Shown: positions 1-5,863, numbered from the stretch's first letter. The stretch is DNA of 6,933 bases from an uncultured bacterium (GCA_903916135.1 CAIWVT010000310.1:1-6933), one strand, 5' to 3'. Made by a program: numbers and translations. Notes: a model not told the origin generated them from the sequence alone.

Positions 1-1401
1 AAAGAAACGGGCAAGCGCGTTAACGGGATAAAGAATTTACTTAGAAAAAGTTCTTCTCAAAATATCGGAATCGTGATTTATGACGATATCGAAACCTACG
101 CGGCTATATTGGCTGTTTTGTTTGCAGGGAAAACATATATTCCGATAAATCCTCACAATCCGCCCGACAGAAATAACAGCATAGTGCATCAAGCGGAAAT
201 TAGTACCATTTTGTCGAGTCAAGTGGATGCTGTTTCAGGGGTTTTCGCAGATGTTTTGGGCATGGTTGTGATGGATACGACGAATGTTTATGATAGCAAT
301 CATTTGCTCGAAAAGCCCGATGTTGACATGGAGCAGGACGCTTATATCTTGTTTACTTCAGGGAGTACAGGAGTGCCGAAAGGTGTGCCCATACGATTGA
401 AAAACTTAGACGCTTTCGTGTCGGCTTTTTTTGCTTTGGGGTATCAGATGGATGATAGCGATCGTTTTTTGCAGATTTTTGATCTTACTTTCGATTTGTC
501 TATCATGTCGTATTTGATTCCGCTTACTATTGGTGCTTGTGTTTATACGGTTCCTGCAGGCGAAATTAAATTCACGGCAGCCTATTCCATCCTTGAAGAT
601 TATGAGATTACGGTTGCTTTGATGGTGCCTTCCATACTAAGTTTCTTGCGGAAATATTATGACGAAATTCGTTTGGAAAAGATGAAATATTCTTTGTTTT
701 GCGGTGAAGCACTTTATGCTGATTTGACGGAAGGTTGGGCTGAATGTGTTCCAAATGCCTTGGTGCAAAATGTGTATGGACCCACGGAGGCTACTATCTT
801 CTGTTTGACATACGATTGGAATCGCTCAGCGGAGAATAAAAACTTAAACGGAATTGTATGCATCGGCAAACCGATGCAAAATATCGCGGCAATAGTCGTG
901 GATGAAGATTTAAAACCTGTTGTGGCAGGCATACACGGAGAACTGTGCCTCTCGGGAGCGCAACTCACTTCAGGATATTTGAAAAATCCCGAGAAAAACA
1001 AAGAAGCATTTTTCACCCTTGATTTGAATGGAACAGCAGAAATCTTTTATCGCACGGGCGATATTTGTTATATAGATGAAGATGGTGATTTTATGTATTC
1101 GGGCAGGCTCGATAATCAGGTGAAAATTCAAGGGTTTCGGGTGGAGTTGAGCGAAATTGAACATTATGCACGGGAGTTTATGAAGAATGCAAATGCCGTA
1201 GCATTGACTTCTCAAAATTCAAGCGGGAACACTTTGATACATCTTTTCATTGAGAACTTCAACATAACAGATGATTTGCTCGCCTTTCTGAAAACGAAAC
1301 TTCCAACGTATATGATTCCAAACGAAGTTCGAGTTATCGGTGTGTTTCCGTTGAATGTGAATGGGAAAACAGATCGAAATACTTTAAAAAAACTGATATA
1401 A
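1..1401 (+). CDS. Stand-alone amino-acid adenylation (AMP-binding) enzyme, 5'-truncated
   Basis: The frame is open from base 1, so the true start lies left of the window. The GTG at position 73 is an internal valine codon. The 466 visible codons hold the ANL-superfamily core motifs in order: A2 (LFAGKTYIPINP, codons 40-51), A3 P-loop (TSGSTGVPKG, 119-128), a DltA-like FDLSIM (164-169), A5 YGPTE (259-263), A7 YRTGD (350-354), A8 GRLDNQVKIQGFR (from 368), and A10 NGKTDR with the catalytic Lys at codon 456. The Asp of FDLS sits where amino-acid-activating enzymes bind the substrate alpha-amino group, so an amino acid such as D-alanine is plausible. That substrate is inference. The protein ends just after A10, with no carrier or condensation domain, so it would load a separate carrier protein or release a free adenylate. 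Perhaps 30-40 N-terminal residues are missing. lpxK follows after 4 nt, which implies co-transcription. The family is certain; the substrate is not. Confidence 0.93.
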   Translation, partial: KETGKRVNGIKNLLRKSSSQNIGIVIYDDIETYAAILAVLFAGKTYIPINPHNPPDRNNSIVHQAEISTILSSQVDAVSGVFADVLGMVVMDTTNVYDSNHLLEKPDVDMEQDAYILFTSGSTGVPKGVPIRLKNLDAFVSAFFALGYQMDDSDRFLQIFDLTFDLSIMSYLIPLTIGACVYTVPAGEIKFTAAYSILEDYEITVALMVPSILSFLRKYYDEIRLEKMKYSLFCGEALYADLTEGWAECVPNALVQNVYGPTEATIFCLTYDWNRSAENKNLNGIVCIGKPMQNIAAIVVDEDLKPVVAGIHGELCLSGAQLTSGYLKNPEKNKEAFFTLDLNGTAEIFYRTGDICYIDEDGDFMYSGRLDNQVKIQGFRVELSEIEHYAREFMKNANAVALTSQNSSGNTLIHLFIENFNITDDLLAFLKTKLPTYMIPNEVRVIGVFPLNVNGKTDRNTLKKLI

Positions 1402-1405
1402 CAAC

Positions 1406-2470
1406 ATGCATATCCTCCTTAAAATACTACTTTCACCTTTTTCTATCCTCTATGGAATAGTTACTTGGGTGCGCAACCTCTTGTATGATTGGGGTGTGTT
1501 GAAATCAACACCTTTCGATACGCAGGTGGTTTGTGTGGGAAATATCAACACGGGTGGCACGGGGAAATCGCCCATGATAGAATATTTGATACGATTTTTT
1601 CAAGGAGAGAAGATGAAAGTTGCCACCCTGAGCAGAGGTTATGGTAGAAATACAAAAGGCTTTATCTTGGCAGACGACACCTCCTCGGCATTGAGCATAG
1701 GAGATGAGCCACAACAATTCTTTCAAAAATTTCAAGAGATTGATGTGGCAGTTTGTGAGAATAGACTTGAGGGTATTCAGAACTTGATGCAGAGAAGTTC
1801 CAAACCGGATATGATACTGTTGGACGATGCCTTTCAACATCGGCGCGTCAAAGCCGGCTTGACTATTTTGCTGAGCGAATATGGTAACCTCTATGTGTAT
1901 GATAGTATGTTGCCTTCCGGTCGTTTGCGGGAATATGGATGTGGCGCCAAGCGTGCCGAGCTTATCATCATCACAAAATCGCCCGAGAAGCTTACGGAAG
2001 CGGACAAAGAACCTATCATCCGCAAAATTGCGCCCCAAGCGCATCAACAGGTTTTGTTTTCGTTTATCGGATATGGCAACCTCATCGGTTTCAGAGATAG
2101 CCAAGCTGTTTTGGGTTTGGATTCACAAAAAGTTTCTGATATTTTACTTTTTACAGGTATAGCCAATCCCCAACCGCTTTATAGCTATTTATCAGAACGA
2201 TGTGCCTACCTCCATACCCTCAGTTTTTCTGACCATCACGATTATACCGCTGCCGATATTCATAAAATATCCGAAAAATATCGTACTATTGCATCCCAAA
2301 ACAAAATCATCGTTACAACAGAAAAAGATTTTGTGCGCTTATCACATCATCATGAATTAAATCTCCTGACGTCATTACCCATCTATTATATCCCCGTAAA
2401 AATGGACTTTGATAGCACGGACAAACATAAATTAGACCAAATTCTTATCAATTATGCTAGAAAAAATTAA
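1406..2470 (+). CDS. lpxK: Tetraacyldisaccharide 4'-kinase (lipid A 4'-kinase)
   Basis: LpxK phosphorylates the 4' position of the tetraacyldisaccharide-1-phosphate precursor of lipid A at the inner face of the cytoplasmic membrane, using ATP. The 354-residue length is normal for the family. The N-terminal segment (about residues 1-28) is hydrophobic and amphipathic, as expected for the membrane anchor. The P-loop is GNINTGGTGKSP at 45-56. It is followed by LSRGYG (75-80), GDEP (99-102), LLDDAFQHRR (138-147) and LPSGRLRE (169-176). A late FSDHHDY motif and a TTEKDFVRL motif complete the family signature. The ATG at 1406 is chosen because it lies 4 nt after the preceding stop and gives the usual N-terminus. 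The gene overlaps the following phosphorylase gene by 17 nt, so all three genes look like one transcription unit. Confidence 0.97.
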   Translation: MHILLKILLSPFSILYGIVTWVRNLLYDWGVLKSTPFDTQVVCVGNINTGGTGKSPMIEYLIRFFQGEKMKVATLSRGYGRNTKGFILADDTSSALSIGDEPQQFFQKFQEIDVAVCENRLEGIQNLMQRSSKPDMILLDDAFQHRRVKAGLTILLSEYGNLYVYDSMLPSGRLREYGCGAKRAELIIITKSPEKLTEADKEPIIRKIAPQAHQQVLFSFIGYGNLIGFRDSQAVLGLDSQKVSDILLFTGIANPQPLYSYLSERCAYLHTLSFSDHHDYTAADIHKISEKYRTIASQNKIIVTTEKDFVRLSHHHELNLLTSLPIYYIPVKMDFDSTDKHKLDQILINYARKN

Positions 2471-3266
2471 ACAAACCATCGGTTTTATTAAAACCCAAAC
2501 AAGCTTTGAACCTCAAATCGGAATTATTTTGGGCACAGGCTTAGGCAATCTCGCCAACGACATCCAAATTCAATGTGCTATTCCTTACGCTGACATCCCG
2601 AATTTCCCTGTCTCCACCGTCATCGGACACAAGGGACAATTGGTGTTCGGGACCTTGAACGGCGTGAACGTGGTTGCCATGCAAGGACGTTTCCATTTCT
2701 ATGAAGGCTACACCATGCAAGAGCTTTCGTTCCCGATTCGCGTTATGAAATATTTGGGGATTAAAACGTTGGTGCTGTCGAATGCGAGTGGCGGTGTGAA
2801 TCCCAACTTCGAGGTGGGCGACATTATGATTATAACCGACCATATAAATCTGATGGGCTCTAACCCGCTTTTGGGTAAAAATGACGACGAAGTTGGTCAT
2901 CGTTTCCCCGACATGAGTCATGCTTATGACAAAGGCATCATCAACAAAGCGTTGGCTATCGCTGCGAAGCACGGTATCAAATGTCAGCAGGGCGTGTATG
3001 CAGCGGTGACTGGTCCGTGTTTCGAAACGCCATCGGAATATAAATATATGTATGTTATAGGGGCGGATTGTGTTGGGATGTCAACGGTGCCAGAAGTCAT
3101 CGTGGCGCGGCACATGGATTTGCCGGTGTTTGCGGTTTCTATCATCACGGATTTGGGAGTGATTGGGAAGATAGTGGAGATTTCGCACGAGGAGGTGATA
3201 CAAGCTGCCAACAATGCGGAGCCGAAAATGACGAAGATTATCTCGGAGTTGATTAGAGAGCTATAG
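2454..3266 (+). CDS. punA: Purine nucleoside phosphorylase, class II (trimeric low-molecular-weight type)
   Basis: The enzyme cleaves purine (deoxy)ribonucleosides with phosphate to free base and (deoxy)ribose-1-phosphate in cytoplasmic purine salvage. The 270-residue length fits the PNP/MTAP family. Visible motifs are the phosphate-binding GTGLGNLA (27-34), GHKGQLVFG (58-66) and MQGRFHFYEGY (76-86, with the family Arg and His), then VLSNASGGVNP (107-117) and GPCFETPSEYKYM (187-199), whose Glu195 corresponds to the base-binding Glu201 of human PNP. GMSTVPEVIVARH (208-220) follows. At the position of human Asn243 the protein has Asp233 (ITDLG), which may affect 6-oxo versus 6-amino base preference. 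The ATG at 2454 lies inside the lpxK 3' end (17-nt overlap, different frame), consistent with translational coupling. The PNP family is certain; the exact substrate range is not. Confidence 0.96.
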   Translation: MLEKIKQTIGFIKTQTSFEPQIGIILGTGLGNLANDIQIQCAIPYADIPNFPVSTVIGHKGQLVFGTLNGVNVVAMQGRFHFYEGYTMQELSFPIRVMKYLGIKTLVLSNASGGVNPNFEVGDIMIITDHINLMGSNPLLGKNDDEVGHRFPDMSHAYDKGIINKALAIAAKHGIKCQQGVYAAVTGPCFETPSEYKYMYVIGADCVGMSTVPEVIVARHMDLPVFAVSIITDLGVIGKIVEISHEEVIQAANNAEPKMTKIISELIREL

Positions 3267-3280
3267 CTTCGCTATTAGCT
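3259..3280 (+). other. Stem-loop over the punA stop codon, weak terminator candidate
   Basis: AGCTATAG and CTATTAGCT can pair over about 8 bp with a one-base bulge around a CTTCG loop. The 5' arm includes the TAG stop. No T-run follows, so intrinsic termination is doubtful. It may be only a small palindrome at the boundary between the operon and the repeat cassette. Confidence 0.25.
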
Positions 3281-3286
3281 TGAGCT

Positions 3287-3328
3287 GTTACACAGAGATT
3301 CACGGAGAAAAAGGAGATACACAGAGAA
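3287..3328 (+). repeat. Left inverted arm of the GxxExxY cassette
   Basis: The 42-bp arm pairs with 3872-3913, differing at arm positions 8, 22 and 26. It is itself modular, with ACAGAG, CACGGAG and ACACAGAG variants in a row. This looks like a degenerate 9-14 bp repeat resembling the CTCTGTG/CTCCGTG repeats seen near GxxExxY genes in other genomes. That last comparison is from memory, not a search. Confidence 0.8.
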
Positions 3329-3476
3329 TTTTTTAGGGAGGGTAGATACACAGAGAATTTTTTAGGGAAGGGAGATACACAGAGAATTTTTAGGAAAGGG
3401 AGATACAGAGAATTTTTTAGGAAAGGGAGATACACAGAGTTTTTTTGGAGTAGCTATACGAAGATACATAGAGAAA
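3316..3476 (+). repeat. Degenerate tandem array of 27-29 bp units
   Basis: The word GATACACAGAG, or a one- or two-base variant, begins at 3316, 3345, 3374, 3402, 3429 and 3463. The first three spacings are 29, 29 and 28 bp, then 27 and 34. Each of the first four copies continues into AGAATTTTTTAGG followed by a purine-rich GGGAGGG- or AAAGGGA-like tail. The unit begins with the inner half of the left cassette arm, so the array appears to be a local expansion of it. It ends about 20 bp before the start codon at 3497. A promoter for that gene could lie within it, but no TAnnTTTG box is evident. Confidence 0.85.
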
Positions 3477-3496
3477 TAATTATAAAATTAAGTATT

Positions 3497-3868
3497 ATGG
3501 AGCATCAGGAGTTGACGGGTATGGTGATAGGAAAGGCTATTGAAGTGCATAGAAGTTTAGGTCCGGGATTGTTGGAGTCTGCTTATCGAGAATGTTTGTG
3601 TTATGAATTGCAGCAAAGTGGTTTGAGAGTTGAAAAGGAGAAGGCACTGCCAATTGTGTATAAAGAAGTGAAATTAGATCATGGATATCGAATAGATTTA
3701 TTGGTGGAGAACAGACTTGTTGTGGAAATTAAAACTTTGGAATGTTTTAATGAAGTGCATACAGCACAGATATTAACCTATATGAAATTAGGCAATTATG
3801 AATTGGGATTGTTAATCAATTTTTACGTCAAACTACTCAAAGACGGCATCAAACGCTTTAAAATTTAA
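3497..3868 (+). CDS. GxxExxY protein, PD-(D/E)XK nuclease-like
   Basis: The 123-residue protein has the defining motif G24-L-L-E27-S-A-Y30 within GPGLLESAYRE, preceded by the family's helix GKAIEVHRSLGPG. A PD-(D/E)XK-like core follows: D67 in YRIDLLV and E77-I-K79 in LVVEIK, then a downstream H88..Q91 segment (VHTAQILTYM), as in PDDEXK_3-type proteins. The full-length family is about 120-130 residues, so this copy looks complete. All catalytic-type residues are retained, which suggests a metal-dependent nuclease fold; activity and target are unknown. The ATG at 3497 gives the standard N-terminus, and the upstream sequence is A/T-rich with no Shine-Dalgarno. The gene is enclosed by 42-bp inverted arms and a tandem array, so it probably belongs to a small selfish or mobile unit rather than to the neighbouring operons. 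Confidence 0.9.
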   Translation: MEHQELTGMVIGKAIEVHRSLGPGLLESAYRECLCYELQQSGLRVEKEKALPIVYKEVKLDHGYRIDLLVENRLVVEIKTLECFNEVHTAQILTYMKLGNYELGLLINFYVKLLKDGIKRFKI

Positions 3869-3871
3869 TAT

Positions 3872-3913
3872 TTCTCTGTGTATCTCCGTTTACTCCGTGA
3901 ATCTCCGTGTAAC
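3872..3913 (-). repeat. Right inverted arm of the GxxExxY cassette
   Basis: This is the reverse complement of the left arm with three mismatches. It starts 3 nt after the GxxExxY stop codon and ends 22 nt before the stop of the convergent gene at 3936. It carries one copy of the GATACACAGAGAA word (reverse strand, 3872-3884) without the tandem expansion seen on the left. Confidence 0.8.
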
Positions 3914-3935
3914 AACTCCTCCTCCCCTACAAAAT

Positions 3936-4433
3936 TTACTGCGCCTTATTGTTGGTTAAATCTATAATTTTTATTTTCCATTTATATTTCTCTATCCAAC
4001 ATTTTCTCGTGCTGAACAACCACAAGATGCCTCCCGCAGCCGCAGAGGAGGTGGCGATGATTGCCGTGTTGGATTTAAAGGTCGGATGGTCGTTGTTGAT
4101 TACATTATTCACCACATCCAAGGTGAAAAACATCGCACCAAAACCCATTAAGAGCGTGGAAACAATTTGAACCCCACGTCGGTTGACATACACCCCCTTA
4201 ATGTCATGCAGATGCACATCATAGGCATTGGCAATCACCACAGACGTATCGTCAATGGCGGATATGCTGCCCGACAGCTTTTTAGGATTATTTTTGGTGA
4301 CGACCGCAATGCCATCGCCCACAGTGAATTTATAGGATTTGCCGATGCTCAGATTTTCGAGTATCAACACCTTTTGTGCCTCAGCAACTGTGAGCACATT
4401 GAACAAGACGAGCAACAGCCAAATCTTTTTCAT
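3936..4433 (-). CDS. Small exported membrane protein of unknown function
   Basis: I do not recognise a named family. The 165-residue product begins with a clear signal peptide: MKK, a hydrophobic core to about residue 17, and a likely signal peptidase I site after AEA19 with Gln at +1. Residues 20-90 look like a small beta-rich domain (KSYKFTVGDGIAVVTK, then LSGSISAIDDTSVVIAN and VHLHDIKGVYVNRRG), possibly SH3- or Sm-like; that fold is inference. Two hydrophobic stretches follow, about 89-106 and 122-140, probably a membrane hairpin, then a charged tail with several Lys. Similar short proteins of this layout occur in Bacteroidetes, as I recall. The start codon overlaps the stop of the upstream yjbR-like gene (ATGA, 4430-4433), so the two are probably translationally coupled. 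Confidence 0.75.
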   Translation of the reverse strand: MKKIWLLLVLFNVLTVAEAQKVLILENLSIGKSYKFTVGDGIAVVTKNNPKKLSGSISAIDDTSVVIANAYDVHLHDIKGVYVNRRGVQIVSTLLMGFGAMFFTLDVVNNVINNDHPTFKSNTAIIATSSAAAGGILWLFSTRKCWIEKYKWKIKIIDLTNNKAQ

Positions 4434-4783
4434 AACAGTTGCAGGGCTTCCTGCTGTTTTTTGGTCAGTTTCTTCACCACTTCGTCATACGAATGGTCTA
4501 TCCATTCTATCAAAGTGTCGTCGGAAACGCTGCCGTCCACCTGTATGGTGTTCCACATTTTTTTGTTCATGTGATAGCCCGGCAGCACACAATGGTAGCG
4601 TTCGCGCAAGTCAATGGCGCGTTCAGGGTCGCATTTCAGATTGAAACTAAACTCCTGGTCGAAACCCGTGAGGGCAAATATTTTGTCCATCACCTTAAAT
4701 ACTAACGTATCCATGTCGAAAGGGAGCGCTTCCGTTACTCCTTTCTTGGATAGGCAATAGGTGCGAAATTCTTCGATGTTCAT
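4430..4783 (-). CDS. MmcQ/YjbR family protein
   Basis: The 117-residue length and motifs match the MmcQ/YjbR family (CyaY-like fold, often labelled DNA-binding, function not established). The motifs are KGVTEALPFD at 14-23, a central strand segment (TLVFKVMDKIFAL, 26-38), FNLKCDPERAIDLRERY (47-63), PGYHMNKKMWNTI at 68-80, and a C-terminal SYDEVVKKLTKK helix (98-109). It is presumably cytoplasmic. It is the first gene of a two-gene minus-strand operon and shares 4 nt with the exported-protein gene. A TATCTTTG box lies 25 nt upstream of the ATG, so the start at 4783 gives a short leader typical of Bacteroidetes. Family assignment is strong; biological role is not known. Confidence 0.93.
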   Translation of the reverse strand: MNIEEFRTYCLSKKGVTEALPFDMDTLVFKVMDKIFALTGFDQEFSFNLKCDPERAIDLRERYHCVLPGYHMNKKMWNTIQVDGSVSDDTLIEWIDHSYDEVVKKLTKKQQEALQLL

Positions 4784-4807
4784 TTTATTGGTTTTTTAAT
4801 TCTTCTA

Positions 4808-4815
4808 CAAAGATA
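4808..4815 (-). promoter_or_regulatory. Bacteroidetes-type -7 box TATCTTTG
   Basis: On the minus strand this reads TATCTTTG, an exact match to the Bacteroidetes -7 consensus TAnnTTTG. It lies about 25 nt upstream of the ATG at 4783, which gives a leader of roughly 15-20 nt. No convincing TTTG -33 box is found at the expected distance, so the upstream element is weak. Confidence 0.6.
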
Positions 4816-4832
4816 CGAATTCTTTTGGTAGT

Positions 4833-4862
4833 AATTAATAATGAAAAATTAATAATGAAAAA
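4833..4862. repeat. Two-copy 14-bp direct repeat
   Basis: AATTAATAATGAAA occurs at 4833-4846 and again at 4847-4860, followed by a partial third start (AATT overlapping 4861-4864). It is AT-rich and immediately upstream of the yjbR-like promoter. It is either slippage-derived or an AT-rich upstream element. Confidence 0.7.
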
Positions 4863-4912
4863 TTGTGGATTGTTGAATTGCTCTATTGTTTTATTGTTTA
4901 TGTGATTTTCAG

Positions 4913-4953
4913 CCCTCTGTGTAGCTCTTTTGCTCTGTGAGGCTCTGTGTAAC
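4913..4953. repeat. Diverged, gene-less copy of the cassette arm
   Basis: The 41 bases align with 3872-3913 in the same orientation with one gap and roughly three quarters identity. They share CTCTGTGTA at the start and the terminal GTGTAAC. This is a second instance of the arm about 1 kb away with no GxxExxY gene attached. Confidence 0.65.
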
Positions 4954-4970
4954 TTTAAAACCGCAAAGGC

Positions 4971-4990
4971 TCCCGACTTTCAGTACGGGA
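4971..4990. other. Compact hairpin inside the 180-bp element
   Basis: TCCCGACT pairs with AGT(A)CGGGA: 8 bp with one bulged A and a TTC loop. No T-run follows on either strand, so it is not a standard terminator. Because it is symmetric, the same fold is available on both strands. Confidence 0.6.
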
Positions 4991-4994
4991 CAGG

Positions 4995-5019
4995 ACTAAG
5001 AGCACTAAGTTACACTAAG
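4995..5019 (+). repeat. Three ACTAAG repeats
   Basis: ACTAAG occurs at 4995-5000, 5004-5009 and 5014-5019 (spacing 9 and 10 bp), with GTTACAC just before the last one. GTTACAC is also the outer end of the cassette arm at 3287, so this may be the degenerate opposite arm of the relic. Confidence 0.5.
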
Positions 5020-5056
5020 AAATCCTAACAATAGAACAATTCAACAATAGAGCCAT

Positions 5057-5084
5057 AAAAAAAGCCCACTCTTTCAAGTAGGCT
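5057..5084 (-). terminator. Rho-independent terminator for the gene at 5155-5766
   Basis: On the minus strand AGCCTACT pairs with AGTGGGCT (8 bp, one T-G wobble) around a TGAAAG loop and is followed directly by seven Ts. It lies about 70 nt past the stop codon at 5155, in the right orientation for that gene. Confidence 0.85.
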
Positions 5085-5154
5085 ATTTAACCAATATAAA
5101 ACTGCAATGTTTATGGAGCATTACAGCGTATTAAAATTTCTTCGCTCCGTTTAT

Positions 5155-5766
5155 TTATTTAACGAACTCAATGATTGGAGCTTCCCAATCAGTATCTTGC
5201 TTAGCAATGATTGCTTTGTGGAAGAATGCATATTCCTTTTTGTTTTCCAAACCTTCAATATCGGTATAAGATGTAGTAGTAGATTTTGCAGGAATCCTGT
5301 TTGTAAAATTAAGCACATCTTTGGTATATTGCCATTCGTGAGCGTTAGCCATACCTTGAGCAGTTAAATGAACTTTGCCTAAAGCTGTGCACTTAACTGT
5401 AAATTTATGTCTTTGAGTATGAGGATGATTTTTTGAATGCATTCCCGAACTATCAAGCTTTTGAATACGTTGTTCGTCGGTCAAACCGGGAGCATTCACA
5501 ACACCTTCCACTTTGCCTGCCATCATTTTCAGATAACGTTCCACCGTATCGCGGGCTATATCAATATCACTTTGTTTGGTTTCCGAAACCGCTGCATTGC
5601 ACGCATTGAGCATGGTAGTTAGAGCGGATTTAATCAACAACAACAACGCAATTATATCTGCTGCACTATAATTTGGATTGTCGGTTAGGCATACTACATA
5701 ATAACCGCCATCGAGCAACACTTGAGCATTGCTTTTTTTGTCTAATTCTAAAACAATAATAATCAT
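5155..5766 (-). CDS. Uncharacterised protein with fibronectin-III-like C-terminal half
   Basis: I do not recognise a named family. The 203-residue product has no signal peptide. Its N-terminus (MIIIVLELDKK) leads into a mainly helical region, about 34-90, with ADIIALLLLIKSALTTML and DTVERYLKMMAGKVEGVVN segments. A hinge rich in polar residues and His (about 100-120) follows. The C-terminal part (118-203) has the strand pattern of a fibronectin type III fold: KFTVKCTALGKVHLTAQG, then HEWQYTKD with Trp145, STTTSYTDIEGL, KKEYAFFHKAIIAKQ and DTDWEAPIIEFV. The fold is inference from pattern. The gene is monocistronic, with its own -7 box candidate about 90 nt upstream and a strong terminator downstream. 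Its upstream region contains the 21-bp array. The ATG at 5766 is the first in frame and is preceded by AT-rich sequence. Confidence 0.8.
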   Translation of the reverse strand: MIIIVLELDKKSNAQVLLDGGYYVVCLTDNPNYSAADIIALLLLIKSALTTMLNACNAAVSETKQSDIDIARDTVERYLKMMAGKVEGVVNAPGLTDEQRIQKLDSSGMHSKNHPHTQRHKFTVKCTALGKVHLTAQGMANAHEWQYTKDVLNFTNRIPAKSTTTSYTDIEGLENKKEYAFFHKAIIAKQDTDWEAPIIEFVK

Positions 5767-5855
5767 AATAATTGATTTTGTAAATTAATAAAGAAATTGA
5801 TGCACTAACGAATTTAATAATTGAAATAATAACAATGTTATTTTCAATCAACGTA

Positions 5856-5863
5856 CAAAAATA
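5856..5863 (-). promoter_or_regulatory. Candidate -7 box TATTTTTG
   Basis: On the minus strand this matches TAnnTTTG and lies about 90 nt upstream of the ATG at 5766. The -33 region is only T-rich, without a clean TTTG, and the surrounding DNA is AT-rich, so a chance match is possible. Confidence 0.4.

Larger units (their letters stand above)
3287..3913 (+). mobile_element. Candidate cassette: GxxExxY gene between 42-bp inverted arms
   Basis: The two ends, 3287-3328 and 3872-3913, are reverse complements at 39 of 42 positions. Both outermost sequences read GTTACAC inward. Between them lie a degenerate tandem array built from the inner half of the left arm and one gene, 3497-3868. The 627-bp unit sits between a plus-strand housekeeping operon and a convergent minus-strand gene pair and has no functional link to either. 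No transposase is present and no clear target-site duplication was found, so mobility is inference. If mobile, it would be moved in trans or by an uncharacterised activity of the encoded nuclease-like protein. Confidence 0.55.
4869..5048. mobile_element. 180-bp non-coding element with 22-bp terminal inverted repeats
   Basis: Positions 4869-4890 and 5027-5048 are reverse complements at 21 of 22 bases (core ATTGTTGAATTG and CTATTGTT). The 136 bp between them hold a diverged copy of the cassette arm (4913-4953), a strong small hairpin (4971-4990) and an ACTAAG repeat cluster (4995-5019). There is no gene. The structure resembles a MITE-like or relic element related to the GxxExxY cassette; mobility is inference. 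Confidence 0.5.
4784..5154. other. Gene-free stretch, 371 nt, repeat-rich
   Basis: No credible coding region is visible. From left to right it contains the promoter of the minus-strand yjbR-like operon, a 14-bp direct repeat, a roughly 180-bp element bounded by inverted repeats with diverged cassette arms inside, and the terminator of the next minus-strand gene. Each is listed separately. The last 70 nt (5085-5154) are AT-rich 3' UTR of the gene that stops at 5155. Confidence 0.7.

Noticed and set aside
73..75. GTG as the start of the adenylation enzyme
   Set aside because: The frame is open and family-like upstream to base 1, and starting at 73 would remove part of the N-terminal subdomain.
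1505..2104. Minus-strand 199-residue open frame inside lpxK
   Set aside because: It lies wholly opposite a clear LpxK sequence and has no recognisable motifs.
3253..3435. Minus-strand 60-residue frame with LPFLKNSL repeats
   Set aside because: It is the translation of the 27-29 bp tandem array and has no gene-like features.
3274..3925. Target-site duplication flanking the GxxExxY cassette
   Set aside because: The bases outside the arms (left ending TTGAGCT, right starting AACTCCT) show no convincing direct repeat.
4167..4705. Plus-strand open frames opposite the yjbR-like and membrane-protein genes
   Set aside because: The minus strand shows a recognised family, a signal peptide and coupled ATGA; the plus-strand products have no coherent features.
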